Shown: positions 1-9,991, counted from the stretch's first letter. The stretch: 64,000 bases of DNA from Brachyspira murdochii DSM 12563 (GCF_000092845.1 NC_014150.1:124001-188000); one strand, 5' to 3'. Notes: a model not told the origin generated them from the letters alone. Numbers and translations are program-made.

Positions 1-1004
1 AATCCCCAATCTGATAAAAAGCCTCCCAAATTGCTGTTAAATCTGCTTCTGTCCATAAAGCTGTCATATAATACTAATAATTTACCGCCGGTTTTTACAT
101 AGTTATTTAATTTTTCTATTTCAAAATCGCTGAATGTTTCAACTGGTGCCGCTATCACTATTAAAGCAGCATCTGTAGGTATATTTTCAAGTATAATATT
201 TAATTCTCTTACTTTATAATTTTCATTTTCCAAATAAGTTTTAACATAAGATAAGCCTTCTCCGCCTCTGTCCTGTATTTGTCTTTCTCCATGTCCTACA
301 GTGAAATATATAACATATGATTCATTATCAAGTAATGTATATATTGCCTGAGTAAATTTTTCTTCTCCTACAAATAGAGGGTCTGAAGTAACTTTTGACT
401 GAGTAGTTAAATCTTTTCTGTACACTCTTACTTGTTTGCTTTGTCCGTAAGTAAATACTATTTCTCCAACCTGAGTCATTTGATATTTACTTTTAGCTGA
501 AGGTTTTTCTATAGGATTAATATATTCAACGGATATATGTTTATTGATTCTTTTATATTGTTCAAGCAGCAAATCAGCTCTCCAATCTGGTGAAGTAGGG
601 TCTGTACTTGGAGATCTTAATACAACTATAGAAAGAGGACTATCTATTCTGGATAATACATCAGTAGTTTGCTGAGATATTGTATATGATTTGTTCTGTG
701 TCATATCAAACCTTATAGGGAAGTTTATACTTATAATATAAAGCCCTACTAATATAGCTAAAACTATAACTAAAGATAATATTCCAAAAAAAGCTTTATG
801 CACAAAACGCATTTTTAAGAAAGATATTATATATTTTCTGTCTACTACTATTGTAATAATAGTTATAACAGCTGATACTGCAAGTACAATCCAAAAAACT
901 GTGGTAGGTCTTTGAGTTACAGCATAAAAGAAAATCCAAGCAAAAAATAATAATACCCATGAAGCTATAGTTAAAATTCTTAAATTAAACTTTTTATTTG
1001 ACAT
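1..1004 (-). CDS. GldG-like ABC-type auxiliary protein (C-terminus cut by window edge)
   Basis: About 334 residues are visible; the gene runs off the left edge. The start ATG at 1004 is followed by two hydrophobic segments (about residues 10-30 and 35-52), a third at about 70-92, and then an extracytoplasmic-type domain. That domain includes YFTVGHGERQ and a late stretch reading KTGGKLLVLYDSF, both typical of the GldG/ABC_transp_aux family. Family members pair with an ABC-2 permease and ATPase in gliding or export complexes; in spirochaetes the transported substrate is unknown. The partner genes would lie beyond the window edge on the same strand, so the assignment rests on this sequence alone. 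Confidence 0.75.
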   Translation of the reverse strand, partial: MSNKKFNLRILTIASWVLLFFAWIFFYAVTQRPTTVFWIVLAVSAVITIITIVVDRKYIISFLKMRFVHKAFFGILSLVIVLAILVGLYIISINFPIRFDMTQNKSYTISQQTTDVLSRIDSPLSIVVLRSPSTDPTSPDWRADLLLEQYKRINKHISVEYINPIEKPSAKSKYQMTQVGEIVFTYGQSKQVRVYRKDLTTQSKVTSDPLFVGEEKFTQAIYTLLDNESYVIYFTVGHGERQIQDRGGEGLSYVKTYLENENYKVRELNIILENIPTDAALIVIAAPVETFSDFEIEKLNNYVKTGGKLLVLYDSFMDRSRFNSNLGGFLSDWG

Positions 1005-1289
1005 CTAATAATAATCCATTTTCTATAATTTTTAATAATTTGAATAAGTATTATATATAACTAATTATAAATTTCAATAGTTATGTTTAGTTATACTTGT
1101 TCTAAGAGATTATCGGCTATTCTATAATTTTTTATATAAAAATATTTTTTATATAAAATGTATAAAATAATACATAGCTTTAAAATCTAGTATAAATCTT
1201 TTTATATTGAAATAATTTAAAAATCACTCTATTATTAATTACTGTATAAATACTAATAAAATAATATAATTTTTTAATAGAGTTGTAAA

Positions 1290-2444
1290 ATGAAAAAAAG
1301 AATTCTTTTGTTAGGAGCTACTGGCTCTATAGGTACTAATACTTGTAATGTTGTTAGAAACTTCAGCAGTGATTTTGAAATAGTGGGAATGTCAGCAAAT
1401 AGTAAAATAGATATCCTTAGAACTTTATGTACTGAGTTTAATCCCAAGACTGTAAATATATCTGATAAGAGTGCGGCAAATATTTTTAAAGATTATGACT
1501 GTGCAGAAAGTATAAATATTTTTGACGGAAGCATTGCTGATTTTGTAAAACATACTGATTTTGATATATTAGTAAATGCCTTAACTGGATATGCCGGATT
1601 TCTTCCTACAGTAGAGGCTATAAAGAAAGGAAAAACTGTCGCTTTGGCAAATAAAGAGACTTTGGTAGTAGGCGGAGATATTATAAATGAACTATTAAAA
1701 CAGAATAATGCTAAATTAATACCTATAGACAGTGAGCATTCTGCTATATTTCAAATATTAAATCATTTTGGCAAAGATGCATTATCAAAAGTAATAATAA
1801 CAGCTTCAGGAGGTCCTTTTTTTAGAACACCTAAAGAAGAGTTAAAAAATGTTACTGTAGAGATGGCATTAAAGCATCCAACTTGGTCAATGGGAAGTAA
1901 AATTACTATAGACAGTGCCACTATGATGAATAAGGGCTTTGAAGTGATAGAGGCACATCATTTATTTAATTTGGATTATGATAAGATAGAAACTATTATT
2001 CACCCGCAGAGTTTAATACATTCTATGGCAGAGTTTGTTGATGGGGAAATATATGCTCAAATAGGTAAAAATGACATGTGTCTTCCTATACAGCATGCAC
2101 TTACTTATCCAGAAATAAGAAATACACCATTTGAAAAGTTAAAATTATATGAACATACTGAGCTTAATTTTTATAAAATGGATTTTGATAAATTTGTTAT
2201 GCTTAAACTAGCCTATGAATGCGGTAAGAAAGGCGGACTTTATCCATGCGTACTTAATGCTGCAAATGAGATATGTGTTTATTCATTTTTAGAAAAAAGA
2301 ATTGGTTTTACTGATATATTTGATATTGTTTCAAAGGTATGCAGTAGAAAAATAAATATACCATTAACTATAGATAATATTATCAATATGGACAGTGAAA
2401 TAAGAAAAGAGACTAGATGGATAATAGATTCCATGACTAAATAA
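1290..2444 (+). CDS. dxr: 1-deoxy-D-xylulose 5-phosphate reductoisomerase
   Basis: Second step of the MEP isoprenoid pathway: converts DXP to MEP with NADPH in the cytoplasm. The 384 residues match the family length. Visible motifs are the N-terminal dinucleotide loop GATGSIG (residues 9-15), ALANKETLV, the metal/substrate region IDSEHSAIFQ, the flexible-loop region ASGGPF, and HPTWSMGSKITIDSATMMNK followed by GFEVIEAHHLF. The gene is complete and starts after 285 bp of AT-rich spacer, with only a weak purine stretch before the ATG. It precedes proS on the same strand, 83 bp away, and may be cotranscribed with it. Confidence 0.96.
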   Translation: MKKRILLLGATGSIGTNTCNVVRNFSSDFEIVGMSANSKIDILRTLCTEFNPKTVNISDKSAANIFKDYDCAESINIFDGSIADFVKHTDFDILVNALTGYAGFLPTVEAIKKGKTVALANKETLVVGGDIINELLKQNNAKLIPIDSEHSAIFQILNHFGKDALSKVIITASGGPFFRTPKEELKNVTVEMALKHPTWSMGSKITIDSATMMNKGFEVIEAHHLFNLDYDKIETIIHPQSLIHSMAEFVDGEIYAQIGKNDMCLPIQHALTYPEIRNTPFEKLKLYEHTELNFYKMDFDKFVMLKLAYECGKKGGLYPCVLNAANEICVYSFLEKRIGFTDIFDIVSKVCSRKINIPLTIDNIINMDSEIRKETRWIIDSMTK

Positions 2445-2527
2445 GTAAATAACTAAAACTATTATTTATAGTTGATAATTTTAATTTTATAATATATCAT
2501 TATTAAAAAATATTTTAAGGAAATATT

Positions 2528-4264
2528 ATGCGTTTATCGAAACTATTTATGCCTACATTAAAAGAAGCACCAAGCGATGCAATAATAGCCTCAAACAAAT
2601 TAATGATTAGAGCGGCACTTGCTAGAAAAATATCAAACGGACTTTATTCTTACCTGCCATTAGGGGTGAGAGTATTAAGTAAAATATCTAATATCATACG
2701 TGAGGAAATGGACGCTATAGGTTCTAATGAATGCATAATGCCCATACTGGTTTCTAAAGAATTATTAACACCTTCCGGAAGATGGGAAAGATTTAAGAAA
2801 GAATTATTCAGATTAAAAGACAGAAACGATGTTGATATGGCTATGGGACCTACTCATGAAGAGGCTTTCACTATAACAGCACAGAATGAAATACAGTCAT
2901 ACAAAGATTTGCCTTTAACTTTATATCAAATACATACAAAATTCAGAGATGAGATAAGACCAAGATTTGGAGTTATACGCTCTAAAGAATTTACAATGAA
3001 AGATGCTTATTCATTTCATATAACCAAAGAATGTCTCGATAAGACTTACAATGATATGAGCAGAGCCTACACTAAAATTTTTAAAAGAATGGGGCTTGAT
3101 ACTGTAAGTGTAAAAGCAGACAGCGGTGCTATGGGCGGAGAAGGAAGCGAAGAGTTTATGGTACTAAGCGAAGTAGGGGAAGAGACTATAATTTTCTGTT
3201 CTAAATGCGATTACAGAGCAAATGTAGAAAAAGCCAATGTAAAAAAAGATGAAGAAGTAAAATCTTACACTGATAAACCATTAGAAGAAGTAAATACTCC
3301 AGATATAAAAACTATAAATGACTTGGAAAAGTTTTTTAATACATCTTCAAAAAATTTCATTAAAAGTATAATTTATAAAACAGAAGAAGGAGAAGTTATA
3401 TTAGCAGCTATTAGAGGTGATTTAGAAATTAATGAAACCAAACTTTCTAATGCATTAGGAGGACTTGATATAGAACTTGCCGATGAGGATACTGTAAAAG
3501 AAGTTACAGGAGCTAGAGTTGGTTTTGCTTCTCCTATAGGATTAAAAAAGAAAATAAGAATATTTGCTGATAACTCTATAAAATCTGTAGCTGATGCAAT
3601 AGTCGGAGGCAATAAAGATGATACTCATATAAAAAATGTTAATGTACAAAGAGACTTTAATATTGATGTATGGGGTGATTTCAGAACTGCAAAAGAAGGC
3701 GATAAATGTCCAGAGTGCGGAGAGACTTTATATCAGAAAAAAGGTTTAGAGTTAGGACATATTTTTAAACTAGGGGATAAATATACTCAAGCTTTTAATT
3801 TTAAAGTATTAGATGAAAATAATAAAGAGATAACTCCTATAATGGGCTGTTATGGAATAGGTGTTAATAGAGCTTTGGCTTCTGTTATTGAACAAAATTA
3901 TGATGATAAAGGTATAATATTTCCTATAAGTGTTGCTCCTTATGAGGCTATAGTTGTAGCTATTGATAAAGAGGGGGAAGAGTCATTTAAAAAAGCAGAA
4001 GAGATTTACAATGCACTTAATGCTTTAAAAGTTGAAACTATGTTTGACGACAGAAAAGAAAGACTAGGAGTAAAACTTAATGACTGCGATTTAATAGGTA
4101 TTCCTATGAGAATAATGGTTGGTAAGAAATCTCTTCAGAGGGGAGTAGTTGAGTTCAAACTTAGAAGTTCATCTGAAAGTATTGAAGTAAAAGCAGATGA
4201 AATAGTTGAATATGTAAAAGCCAAAAAAGAAGAACTATTTAATGAAATAAACTCTAAATTATAA
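2528..4264 (+). CDS. proS: Prolyl-tRNA synthetase (bacterial type, with editing insertion)
   Basis: Charges tRNA-Pro. Class II synthetase motifs are visible: GPTHEEAFT, motif 2 in FRDEIRPRFGVIRSKEF followed by TMKDAYSF, and motif 3 around GCYGIGVNRALASVIEQ. A YbaK-like trans-editing insertion lies roughly between residues 235 and 390, between the two halves of the catalytic domain, and the C-terminal anticodon-binding domain follows (VAPYEAIVVAIDKEGE and LGVKLNDCDLIGIP). Length 578 is normal for the bacterial form. AAGGA precedes the ATG by six bases. A strong hairpin terminator follows the stop codon. Confidence 0.97.
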   Translation: MRLSKLFMPTLKEAPSDAIIASNKLMIRAALARKISNGLYSYLPLGVRVLSKISNIIREEMDAIGSNECIMPILVSKELLTPSGRWERFKKELFRLKDRNDVDMAMGPTHEEAFTITAQNEIQSYKDLPLTLYQIHTKFRDEIRPRFGVIRSKEFTMKDAYSFHITKECLDKTYNDMSRAYTKIFKRMGLDTVSVKADSGAMGGEGSEEFMVLSEVGEETIIFCSKCDYRANVEKANVKKDEEVKSYTDKPLEEVNTPDIKTINDLEKFFNTSSKNFIKSIIYKTEEGEVILAAIRGDLEINETKLSNALGGLDIELADEDTVKEVTGARVGFASPIGLKKKIRIFADNSIKSVADAIVGGNKDDTHIKNVNVQRDFNIDVWGDFRTAKEGDKCPECGETLYQKKGLELGHIFKLGDKYTQAFNFKVLDENNKEITPIMGCYGIGVNRALASVIEQNYDDKGIIFPISVAPYEAIVVAIDKEGEESFKKAEEIYNALNALKVETMFDDRKERLGVKLNDCDLIGIPMRIMVGKKSLQRGVVEFKLRSSSESIEVKADEIVEYVKAKKEELFNEINSKL

Positions 4265-4276
4265 TATAAATTTATA

Positions 4277-4320
4277 AAATGAATAAGAGTATAAAATTAT
4301 ATTTCTTATTCATTTTTTAA
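4277..4320 (+). terminator. Rho-independent terminator after proS
   Basis: A perfect 12-bp inverted repeat (4277-4288 with 4304-4315) encloses a 15-base loop and is followed by a T-rich run. It lies 12 bases after the proS stop codon and ends the dxr-proS transcription unit. Confidence 0.85.
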
Positions 4321-4336
4321 TTTTAAAAATAAATTT

Positions 4337-4774
4337 ATGGAAAATATAGAAGTTGTAAATGATATTGATAATAATATAATTAATTCGATTCTTTTTATAT
4401 CTTCAAAAAGTGAATATATTAATTTATCAGAAAATAATTTGAAACAGTATATAGAAGATGAATATCATAATGTTATAATTATTAAAGATGATGATGAAAT
4501 AAAAGGTTTTTTAATTTATTTCTTGCTTACCCCAGAAATAGATATAATATTTATATCAGTTTATCCAAATAGTAAGGGATATGGTAAAAAATTATTATTA
4601 TATCTATTTGATGATGCAAAGACTAATAATGTAAATAGTATCAAACTAGATTTGCATGAAAATAATATAATAGCTAAAAACTTTTATATAAAAAACGGAT
4701 TTAAAAAAATAGCTGTAAGAAAAAAATACTATAATAATAAATTTGATGCTATTATAATGGAAAAATTAATATAA
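4337..4774 (+). CDS. GNAT-family N-acetyltransferase
   Basis: A small acetyl-CoA-dependent acetyltransferase of 145 residues, the usual single-domain GNAT size. Motif A is visible as VYPNSKGYGKKLLLYLFDDA (V-x-P-x5-G-x-G pattern for pyrophosphate binding). It is followed by the RimI-like NIIAKNFYIKNGFKKIAVR motif B, with the usual NxxAxxFYxKxGF signature. The substrate is unknown; it could be a protein N-terminus, an amino acid or an aminoglycoside-like compound. There is no clear ribosome binding site in the AT-rich leader. The gene is convergent with the permease gene that ends five bases downstream. Confidence 0.85.
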   Translation: MENIEVVNDIDNNIINSILFISSKSEYINLSENNLKQYIEDEYHNVIIIKDDDEIKGFLIYFLLTPEIDIIFISVYPNSKGYGKKLLLYLFDDAKTNNVNSIKLDLHENNIIAKNFYIKNGFKKIAVRKKYYNNKFDAIIMEKLI

Positions 4775-4779
4775 ATATA

Positions 4780-5850
4780 TTAATGGAATTTCTTAAATGC
4801 TAATATACAAAGTATTGCAAATATAATATTAGGCATCCAAGCAGCAATAAAAGGATTCATATTTCCAGCTTCACCCATAGACCTGAATATCATAAGTATA
4901 GAATAATACAATAAAGCAACTATTATAACCATTACCAAACTTACAACCAATACACTTTGAGTAGAAAATTTGGAAAATAAGGAAGCTAATAATACAATAA
5001 TAAAGCCAGAAAAACAATACGATATTCTATAATGCAAATCTGTTTCTAATCTTGAAGTATTCATATTTACTTCCTTTTGCAGCTTTATTATATGTGCTTC
5101 TTCTGTTAAACTCATAGAGTCTAAAAGCGGTCTTCCATAAAAATGTTCAGGACGCTCCAAAACATCTAAAGGATAATTATTTATTTCTTTAACCTCTATT
5201 TCTTTATTCTCAGAAAAAGTTGTTAATATCCCATTTTTAACATACCATTTTTTATCATCATTATTCCATTGTATATATGGACTTGATATTCTGAATTTTA
5301 TTCCGCCGTCATCATTCATTTTTAATAAAATAGTGTTAGTCATATATTGTTCTTGATAAAAATAGGTATCTATAAAATAGAGATAATTATTTCCTCCAAA
5401 AAGCTGCCAAGGTCCGCTTTTAGATGCCTGTTTATTACCACGCATAGCATCATTTGCCGCAAAAGATACTTTATTTAAAGGTGCTGCTACGAACTGCCAA
5501 AAAAACACTAGAATTAAACATAGCATTATAACTATAACAAACATAGGCATTGAAAATTTAAATAAACTAATTCCAGAGTTTTCTATAGCAAGCATTTCTT
5601 TATTTTTCACAAAAGTTCCAAGTACATAAGTAGATGCAAACATTAAAGCCACTGGAAATATATAATATGTATTATGCGGTGCCCTAGCTAAATGGTAAGT
5701 AATAAAATAATTGATAAGTTCCGGGTGTTCTGTATAAAAAGATAGCCTGCTGCTTAAATCTGCTATTGTAACCAAGACAACAAATAATAGTAAAGAACCA
5801 AAGAAAAAAGATAGGAACTCTTTTAATAAATACGCATTTAATTTTTTCAT
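4780..5850 (-). CDS. LptF/LptG-type (YjgP/YjgQ family) permease
   Basis: A 356-residue membrane protein with the YjgP/YjgQ layout: N-terminal transmembrane pair (about residues 10-75), a third segment near 100-125, a periplasmic jellyroll-like middle (about 135-265), and C-terminal segments at about 275-355. KNKEMLAIENSGISLFKF is the cytoplasmic loop that contacts the LptB ATPase in this family. Characterised members move LPS or lipid from the inner membrane towards the outer membrane. Brachyspira makes lipooligosaccharide, so this role fits but is inferred. The start codon overlaps the stop of the DUF2225 gene by one base (TAATG), which suggests translational coupling. Confidence 0.87.
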   Translation of the reverse strand: MKKLNAYLLKEFLSFFFGSLLLFVVLVTIADLSSRLSFYTEHPELINYFITYHLARAPHNTYYIFPVALMFASTYVLGTFVKNKEMLAIENSGISLFKFSMPMFVIVIMLCLILVFFWQFVAAPLNKVSFAANDAMRGNKQASKSGPWQLFGGNNYLYFIDTYFYQEQYMTNTILLKMNDDGGIKFRISSPYIQWNNDDKKWYVKNGILTTFSENKEIEVKEINNYPLDVLERPEHFYGRPLLDSMSLTEEAHIIKLQKEVNMNTSRLETDLHYRISYCFSGFIIVLLASLFSKFSTQSVLVVSLVMVIIVALLYYSILMIFRSMGEAGNMNPFIAAWMPNIIFAILCILAFKKFH

Positions 5851-6731
5851 TAATTTACATCTATACCATATTGTTCATGAAGTTCATTTAATTCCTCAGT
5901 AATAGCAACATGAAGCTCTTTTATTTTTTCAAGAAGAGCTGAAGGTTTTGATTTACTGCTTTTACCTGAACCGAATACTTTGCTTATTTTTCTTTTAGCC
6001 TGCACTAATGTTTCTGCTTTAACTTTAGGATCTGGTATAAACTTAGCAGCATCCATACCAAGTAAAGCTCCCATATATAACATACCTTCATATCCGAAAT
6101 TATTATCTATATCAGGACCGAATGATTTTATTTTTTCAAAATTTTCTTTACCGTTTTGCATGCACTCTATTGCCGATGAATATAACTCACTAGCTTTATA
6201 CTGAAAGAATGGTATTAATCTGTCATAATTTTCATTAGGATATACATTCGCCAAATCTTCAAGTGTCCAACTAAGCCTTAAAGAACATAATGCCTTTTTA
6301 AGTGTAGGGGCTGTATCTTTTCCATGATAATGATATCCGTCTATTGCAAGAAAATAACTAGCAGCACCTTCTATAAGAGTTCTATTTCTTTTGAAATCTA
6401 CATCATCACCAAAAAACTCTTTCATATATTTTTCTCTTTGTTTTGATGTTTCAAGAGCCTCATCTTTTTTCTTATTATCTATTAAATTAAAATCTTCCTG
6501 AAAAGCGGCATATAAACAATTAGGACAAACTACCACTACATATATTAAAGGGTAAACAGTACCATATTTTTTGCTTTTTTCATAAGTTCTTCTTAAATCA
6601 TCTCTTAATTTACCAGCTATAAGTCTTCCGCCTCCTGTAAGAAGCATTTCATGATAAAATTCTCCATTACATACAGGGCAAGTTCTCGGGTTTTTCTCTA
6701 TAAACGATATTCTTGGTTGTTCATCACTCAT
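5850..6731 (-). CDS. DUF2225 family protein
   Basis: About 293 residues from the chosen start at 6731 (MSDEQPRI). I chose this start over an in-frame ATG 36 bases upstream because AGGA lies six bases before it. Two paired-cysteine motifs near the N-terminus, CPVC and later CPNC, look like a zinc ribbon. The rest is helical and resembles the TPR-like fold described for DUF2225, a family common in Firmicutes and spirochaetes with no assigned reaction. It sits between the exported protein gene and the LptF/G-like permease gene in a leftward run and overlaps the latter by one base. Confidence 0.8.
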   Translation of the reverse strand: MSDEQPRISFIEKNPRTCPVCNGEFYHEMLLTGGGRLIAGKLRDDLRRTYEKSKKYGTVYPLIYVVVVCPNCLYAAFQEDFNLIDNKKKDEALETSKQREKYMKEFFGDDVDFKRNRTLIEGAASYFLAIDGYHYHGKDTAPTLKKALCSLRLSWTLEDLANVYPNENYDRLIPFFQYKASELYSSAIECMQNGKENFEKIKSFGPDIDNNFGYEGMLYMGALLGMDAAKFIPDPKVKAETLVQAKRKISKVFGSGKSSKSKPSALLEKIKELHVAITEELNELHEQYGIDVN

Positions 6732-6800
6732 AAAAAATCCTAATTTTATAGTTATTTTAATAAACATTTAAAATATAAAAACGTCAAATTCATTATCGGC

Positions 6801-7931
6801 TTATTTTAATTTTTCAATATCACTTATATTTAGCTTTGTAATTCTAAGTTCATCAAATATGTTATTGTAGTAAAGCAAATAATAATAAGGGTATTGTGCC
6901 GCTATTAATCTAACATTTCCGCTGCTTGTACCCAAAACTGATAAATCTATTATTCTTCCATCAATAAACAAATATTTATTTCCATCTTCTTTTGTATATA
7001 AAACCATTATTTGTGATGCATAATCTAATGAACAGTCTAATGATATTATATCTGCATCTTCTGAGACTATAGTAAAATTAGTAAATGTACCATCATAAAA
7101 TCTCGTATAATTTATATTTCTATTATTATCCTTTGAAAGATATACTATATGAAATCTGTTATGCTCTTCATGTTTTACAGAATAAATTGAAGCATTAGTT
7201 ACTATAGCCCTGTTATCAAAAAATCTAAATGATGTATTTGTTTTTCTTGAACCATAAAATATATTTCCAGTATCATATTCATGCATATAAAGTGCATATC
7301 CGTCTTTTTCAGCAGCAGGGTAAACATTATCGATTATTCTATTTGTGTAAACAAAATCTGAAAAGAAATTATCTCTGTAGAATCTTGATACTGATAAAGT
7401 TCCTCTATTATCAACAAAAAATAAAGTAGGGTAGTTGAATGCTGACATAACTAGTTTTAAATCAAGAATTTTTCTATTTTGCCTCAAATCCATAAAATAA
7501 TTGTTAAATGTTCCTGAGTTATCATTAGCATATAATATTTTATTTGCTTTATTATATGAAACATGTATATGGCTGTTATTTGTAGCAATACTTATTAAAT
7601 TTCCTAATTCTCTATTATTATCTAGTATAGTTCTTGAAAAATTACCTTCTTTTCCAGTAACATATACAGCAGTATTTAGCAGGTTATCATAATAGGCAAA
7701 ATGAACATTATTATAACCGTCTGCAAATAATTCACTGATGTATGGTTCTTCTCTTAAAGCAGCAATAGACCAAGTAGAAAGCGATTCGAAACTGCTCATT
7801 CTTATATAATGCCCTGTAATAGGAGGTGCATCTTTTTTTATTTCTCTCTGATATTGTGCACTCAAAACAGCATATAAAAAAATTAAAAGTGCAGCAATTA
7901 ATATACTACTTCTTTTTAGATTTTTTACCAT
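6801..7931 (-). CDS. Exported protein of unknown function, possibly beta-propeller
   Basis: 376 residues with an N-terminal basic stretch (VKNLKRS) and a hydrophobic segment (about residues 8-25) that is a signal anchor or signal peptide. The remainder repeats short strand-like units with aromatic residues and Asn/Asp turns, such as YNNVHFAYYDN, NNSHIHVSYNK and EEHNRFHIVYLSKD. This is consistent with a beta-propeller of six or seven blades, but I do not recognise a named family. The start lies inside the end of the GlmU-like gene (26-bp overlap), so the two are probably translated together. No catalytic motif is visible. Confidence 0.6.
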   Translation of the reverse strand: MVKNLKRSSILIAALLIFLYAVLSAQYQREIKKDAPPITGHYIRMSSFESLSTWSIAALREEPYISELFADGYNNVHFAYYDNLLNTAVYVTGKEGNFSRTILDNNRELGNLISIATNNSHIHVSYNKANKILYANDNSGTFNNYFMDLRQNRKILDLKLVMSAFNYPTLFFVDNRGTLSVSRFYRDNFFSDFVYTNRIIDNVYPAAEKDGYALYMHEYDTGNIFYGSRKTNTSFRFFDNRAIVTNASIYSVKHEEHNRFHIVYLSKDNNRNINYTRFYDGTFTNFTIVSEDADIISLDCSLDYASQIMVLYTKEDGNKYLFIDGRIIDLSVLGTSSGNVRLIAAQYPYYYLLYYNNIFDELRITKLNISDIEKLK

Positions 7932-9441
7932 CTTCTATTTTACTTACAGATTCAACTCCTTCTTCTTTAGGTCTTATAAATCTGCATTTTATAACATTGC
8001 CTTTTTCATCAAGAACTGCTTTTATATGGGAGTAGTAAAATATACAATGTTCAATATAGGCGTTATCATCAACAATAGAGCCGTAAAGATAACTAACACC
8101 TTTAATAAGTACATTAGAACCTATATTTACAGGGTGATTATCACTTCCAGTAACATTAACTCCTCTCTCTAATGTGGTATTTTTTCCTATATACACATTT
8201 CCTTTTATCTGATTGCCGGAATATATTTTTACATTATCATCTAATATAAGCCTCTGATTATCTAAACATGATAAAAGAGCATTATCTCCTATATAGGCAT
8301 TTTCTCCAAGATGCACATTTCCTTCTATTTTTGCACCATGCGATATAGTAACACCATAATTAAGTGTAACATTCTTTCCTATATAAGCACCCTTTCCTAT
8401 ATATATATCAAGAGGTTTTTCATCTTTATCTCTTTCAAGTATCTGTTCTACTACAGTATCATCTATAAAGAAATCCTCTCCATCATATATAGTGATTATA
8501 TTTTTTAATTTATTATATACATTGGATCTTGCAATAGATTCCATTTCTTTAAGAACAGTTTTATCATTAAAACCCAATACAACTCTGCTGTCTTTAGGCA
8601 TATATGTAGAAATAGATAAATTATTATTAACAAACATCTCTATCAAATCTGTAAGATAAAGTTCATTTTGAGCATTGTTAGCCTCTAATTTTTGTATGAG
8701 CTCTTCTAAAGGCTTCATTTTAAAGCCGTATATTCCAGCTACATATTCATTAAAATTGTCCAACAGTTCATCTTTTTCATAAGAAAACTTTTCATCTTTG
8801 TATATTTTATAGAGCTTTTCATCATCTTTCATTGCAAGCACATCTTTATACTCTATAACGCCTATAACATTTCCTTGAGAGCCTTGTCTATACTTACTTT
8901 TTTTACCGTCATATGTTAATCCTCTGCTTCTTAATATTCTTCCATAATAGTTGCTTCCTTTAGGTCCGTCATACATAGCAGTCATAACTATCATATCAGT
9001 TTTAGACTTTAAAAACTCTTCATGAAATTCTTTCATAGTATCAGAATCTATAAGTCCCATATCAGCATATATAACATAACAGTATTTTATATTTTTTAAA
9101 TCACTTTTTTCAAGACCAACCTTAACGGCATGACCTGTACCTCTTTGTTCTTCCTGATAAGCAAAATTAGTATTAGTTTGCTTTCCAACAGCATTAGCTA
9201 CATCTAGTGCCTTTATACCTACTACTATGGTAATATTACTTTTAGGCATACCATTTCTAACAGCAAGTCTAACTCTTTCTATACTAGGCACACCCCATAT
9301 GGTATGAAGCATTTTAGATGTTGAGCTTCTTATTCTTTTACCATGTCCGGCTGCTAATATTATCACTAAAGTATCATTTTTAGAAAACTTTGATGATAGC
9401 GAAGAGAGAGCATTTTCTATTTCTACTGCATTTTTTTCCAT
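7906..9441 (-). CDS. GlmU-like sugar nucleotidyltransferase with hexapeptide repeats
   Basis: The start is placed at 9441 (MEKNAVEIENAL) because AGGAG lies seven bases upstream; longer in-frame starts would overlap the upstream gene and lack such a site. This gives 511 residues. The N-terminal half is a nucleotidyltransferase with the loop ILAAGHGKRIRSSTSKMLH (the family's GxGTRMxSxxPKxxH pattern), EEQRGTGHAVK, and YADMGLI in place of the usual GDxPL. The C-terminal half has left-handed beta-helix repeats (IGKGAYIGKNVTLNYG, HLGENAYIGDNALL, YIGKNTTLERGV). The expected role is UDP-GlcNAc or related UDP-sugar synthesis. I do not see the standard GlmU acetyltransferase end, so acetyltransferase activity is doubtful. 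Confidence 0.75.
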   Translation of the reverse strand: MEKNAVEIENALSSLSSKFSKNDTLVIILAAGHGKRIRSSTSKMLHTIWGVPSIERVRLAVRNGMPKSNITIVVGIKALDVANAVGKQTNTNFAYQEEQRGTGHAVKVGLEKSDLKNIKYCYVIYADMGLIDSDTMKEFHEEFLKSKTDMIVMTAMYDGPKGSNYYGRILRSRGLTYDGKKSKYRQGSQGNVIGVIEYKDVLAMKDDEKLYKIYKDEKFSYEKDELLDNFNEYVAGIYGFKMKPLEELIQKLEANNAQNELYLTDLIEMFVNNNLSISTYMPKDSRVVLGFNDKTVLKEMESIARSNVYNKLKNIITIYDGEDFFIDDTVVEQILERDKDEKPLDIYIGKGAYIGKNVTLNYGVTISHGAKIEGNVHLGENAYIGDNALLSCLDNQRLILDDNVKIYSGNQIKGNVYIGKNTTLERGVNVTGSDNHPVNIGSNVLIKGVSYLYGSIVDDNAYIEHCIFYYSHIKAVLDEKGNVIKCRFIRPKEEGVESVSKIEDGKKSKKK

Positions 9442-9451
9442 ATAGCAACTC

Positions 9452-9991
9452 CTAATTTTTCTTATCATTTGCTTTTTGTTTATTTGTATATATTTGTTCA
9501 AATACAGGTTTTTTAACATTTAAAGGAAGAGGATTAGATATTTTTTTATCATTTACTATACTTGCTTTATTATCCAGCTGCTCTTTAGCCTTCATAATAT
9601 CTTCCAAACTATTTTTTTTATAATCATTTGGAAGAAAAGTATTTTTACTATCTAACTCCAATTTATCTTTATTCTTATCCTGATTAAAACTTTCATCTTC
9701 TTTCAGCCATTTTCTTAATACTTTAACTACAGATTCACATAACTTATCAAGTTTTTGTTTAGCCCTCACATTACCACCCAAATTAGAATCTTCTTTAATG
9801 ATAAGTCTATATAGCTGCATAGCCTTTATTATATTTTTCTTTTCAAAATTATAATAATCAGCAACTTTTTCTATACCTCCGAAATAGGAGGCAGTAAGAT
9901 AACATCTGTAAGCACCTTCTATATCTTTTTGATTAAAAAGCTCGTTTCCCTTTCTTACTAAAGCACTTCTTGTAGAATCTTTTATTTCCAT
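9452..9991 (-). CDS. Small protein of unknown function, helical, TPR-like N-terminus
   Basis: 179 residues. The first 80 residues contain one or two TPR-like helical hairpins (VRKGNELFNQKDIEGAYRCY, then a similar helix pair with KAMQLYRLII). The second half is Lys/Asn-rich and low in complexity. There is no signal peptide and no catalytic motif. It ends 10 bp before the chosen start of the GlmU-like gene and is probably the first gene of that leftward run. I do not recognise a named family. Confidence 0.55.
   Translation of the reverse strand: MEIKDSTRSALVRKGNELFNQKDIEGAYRCYLTASYFGGIEKVADYYNFEKKNIIKAMQLYRLIIKEDSNLGGNVRAKQKLDKLCESVVKVLRKWLKEDESFNQDKNKDKLELDSKNTFLPNDYKKNSLEDIMKAKEQLDNKASIVNDKKISNPLPLNVKKPVFEQIYTNKQKANDKKN

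Noticed and set aside
3373-3612. Minus-strand open frame inside proS
   Set aside because: It is antisense to the well-supported proS editing region and has no protein family features.
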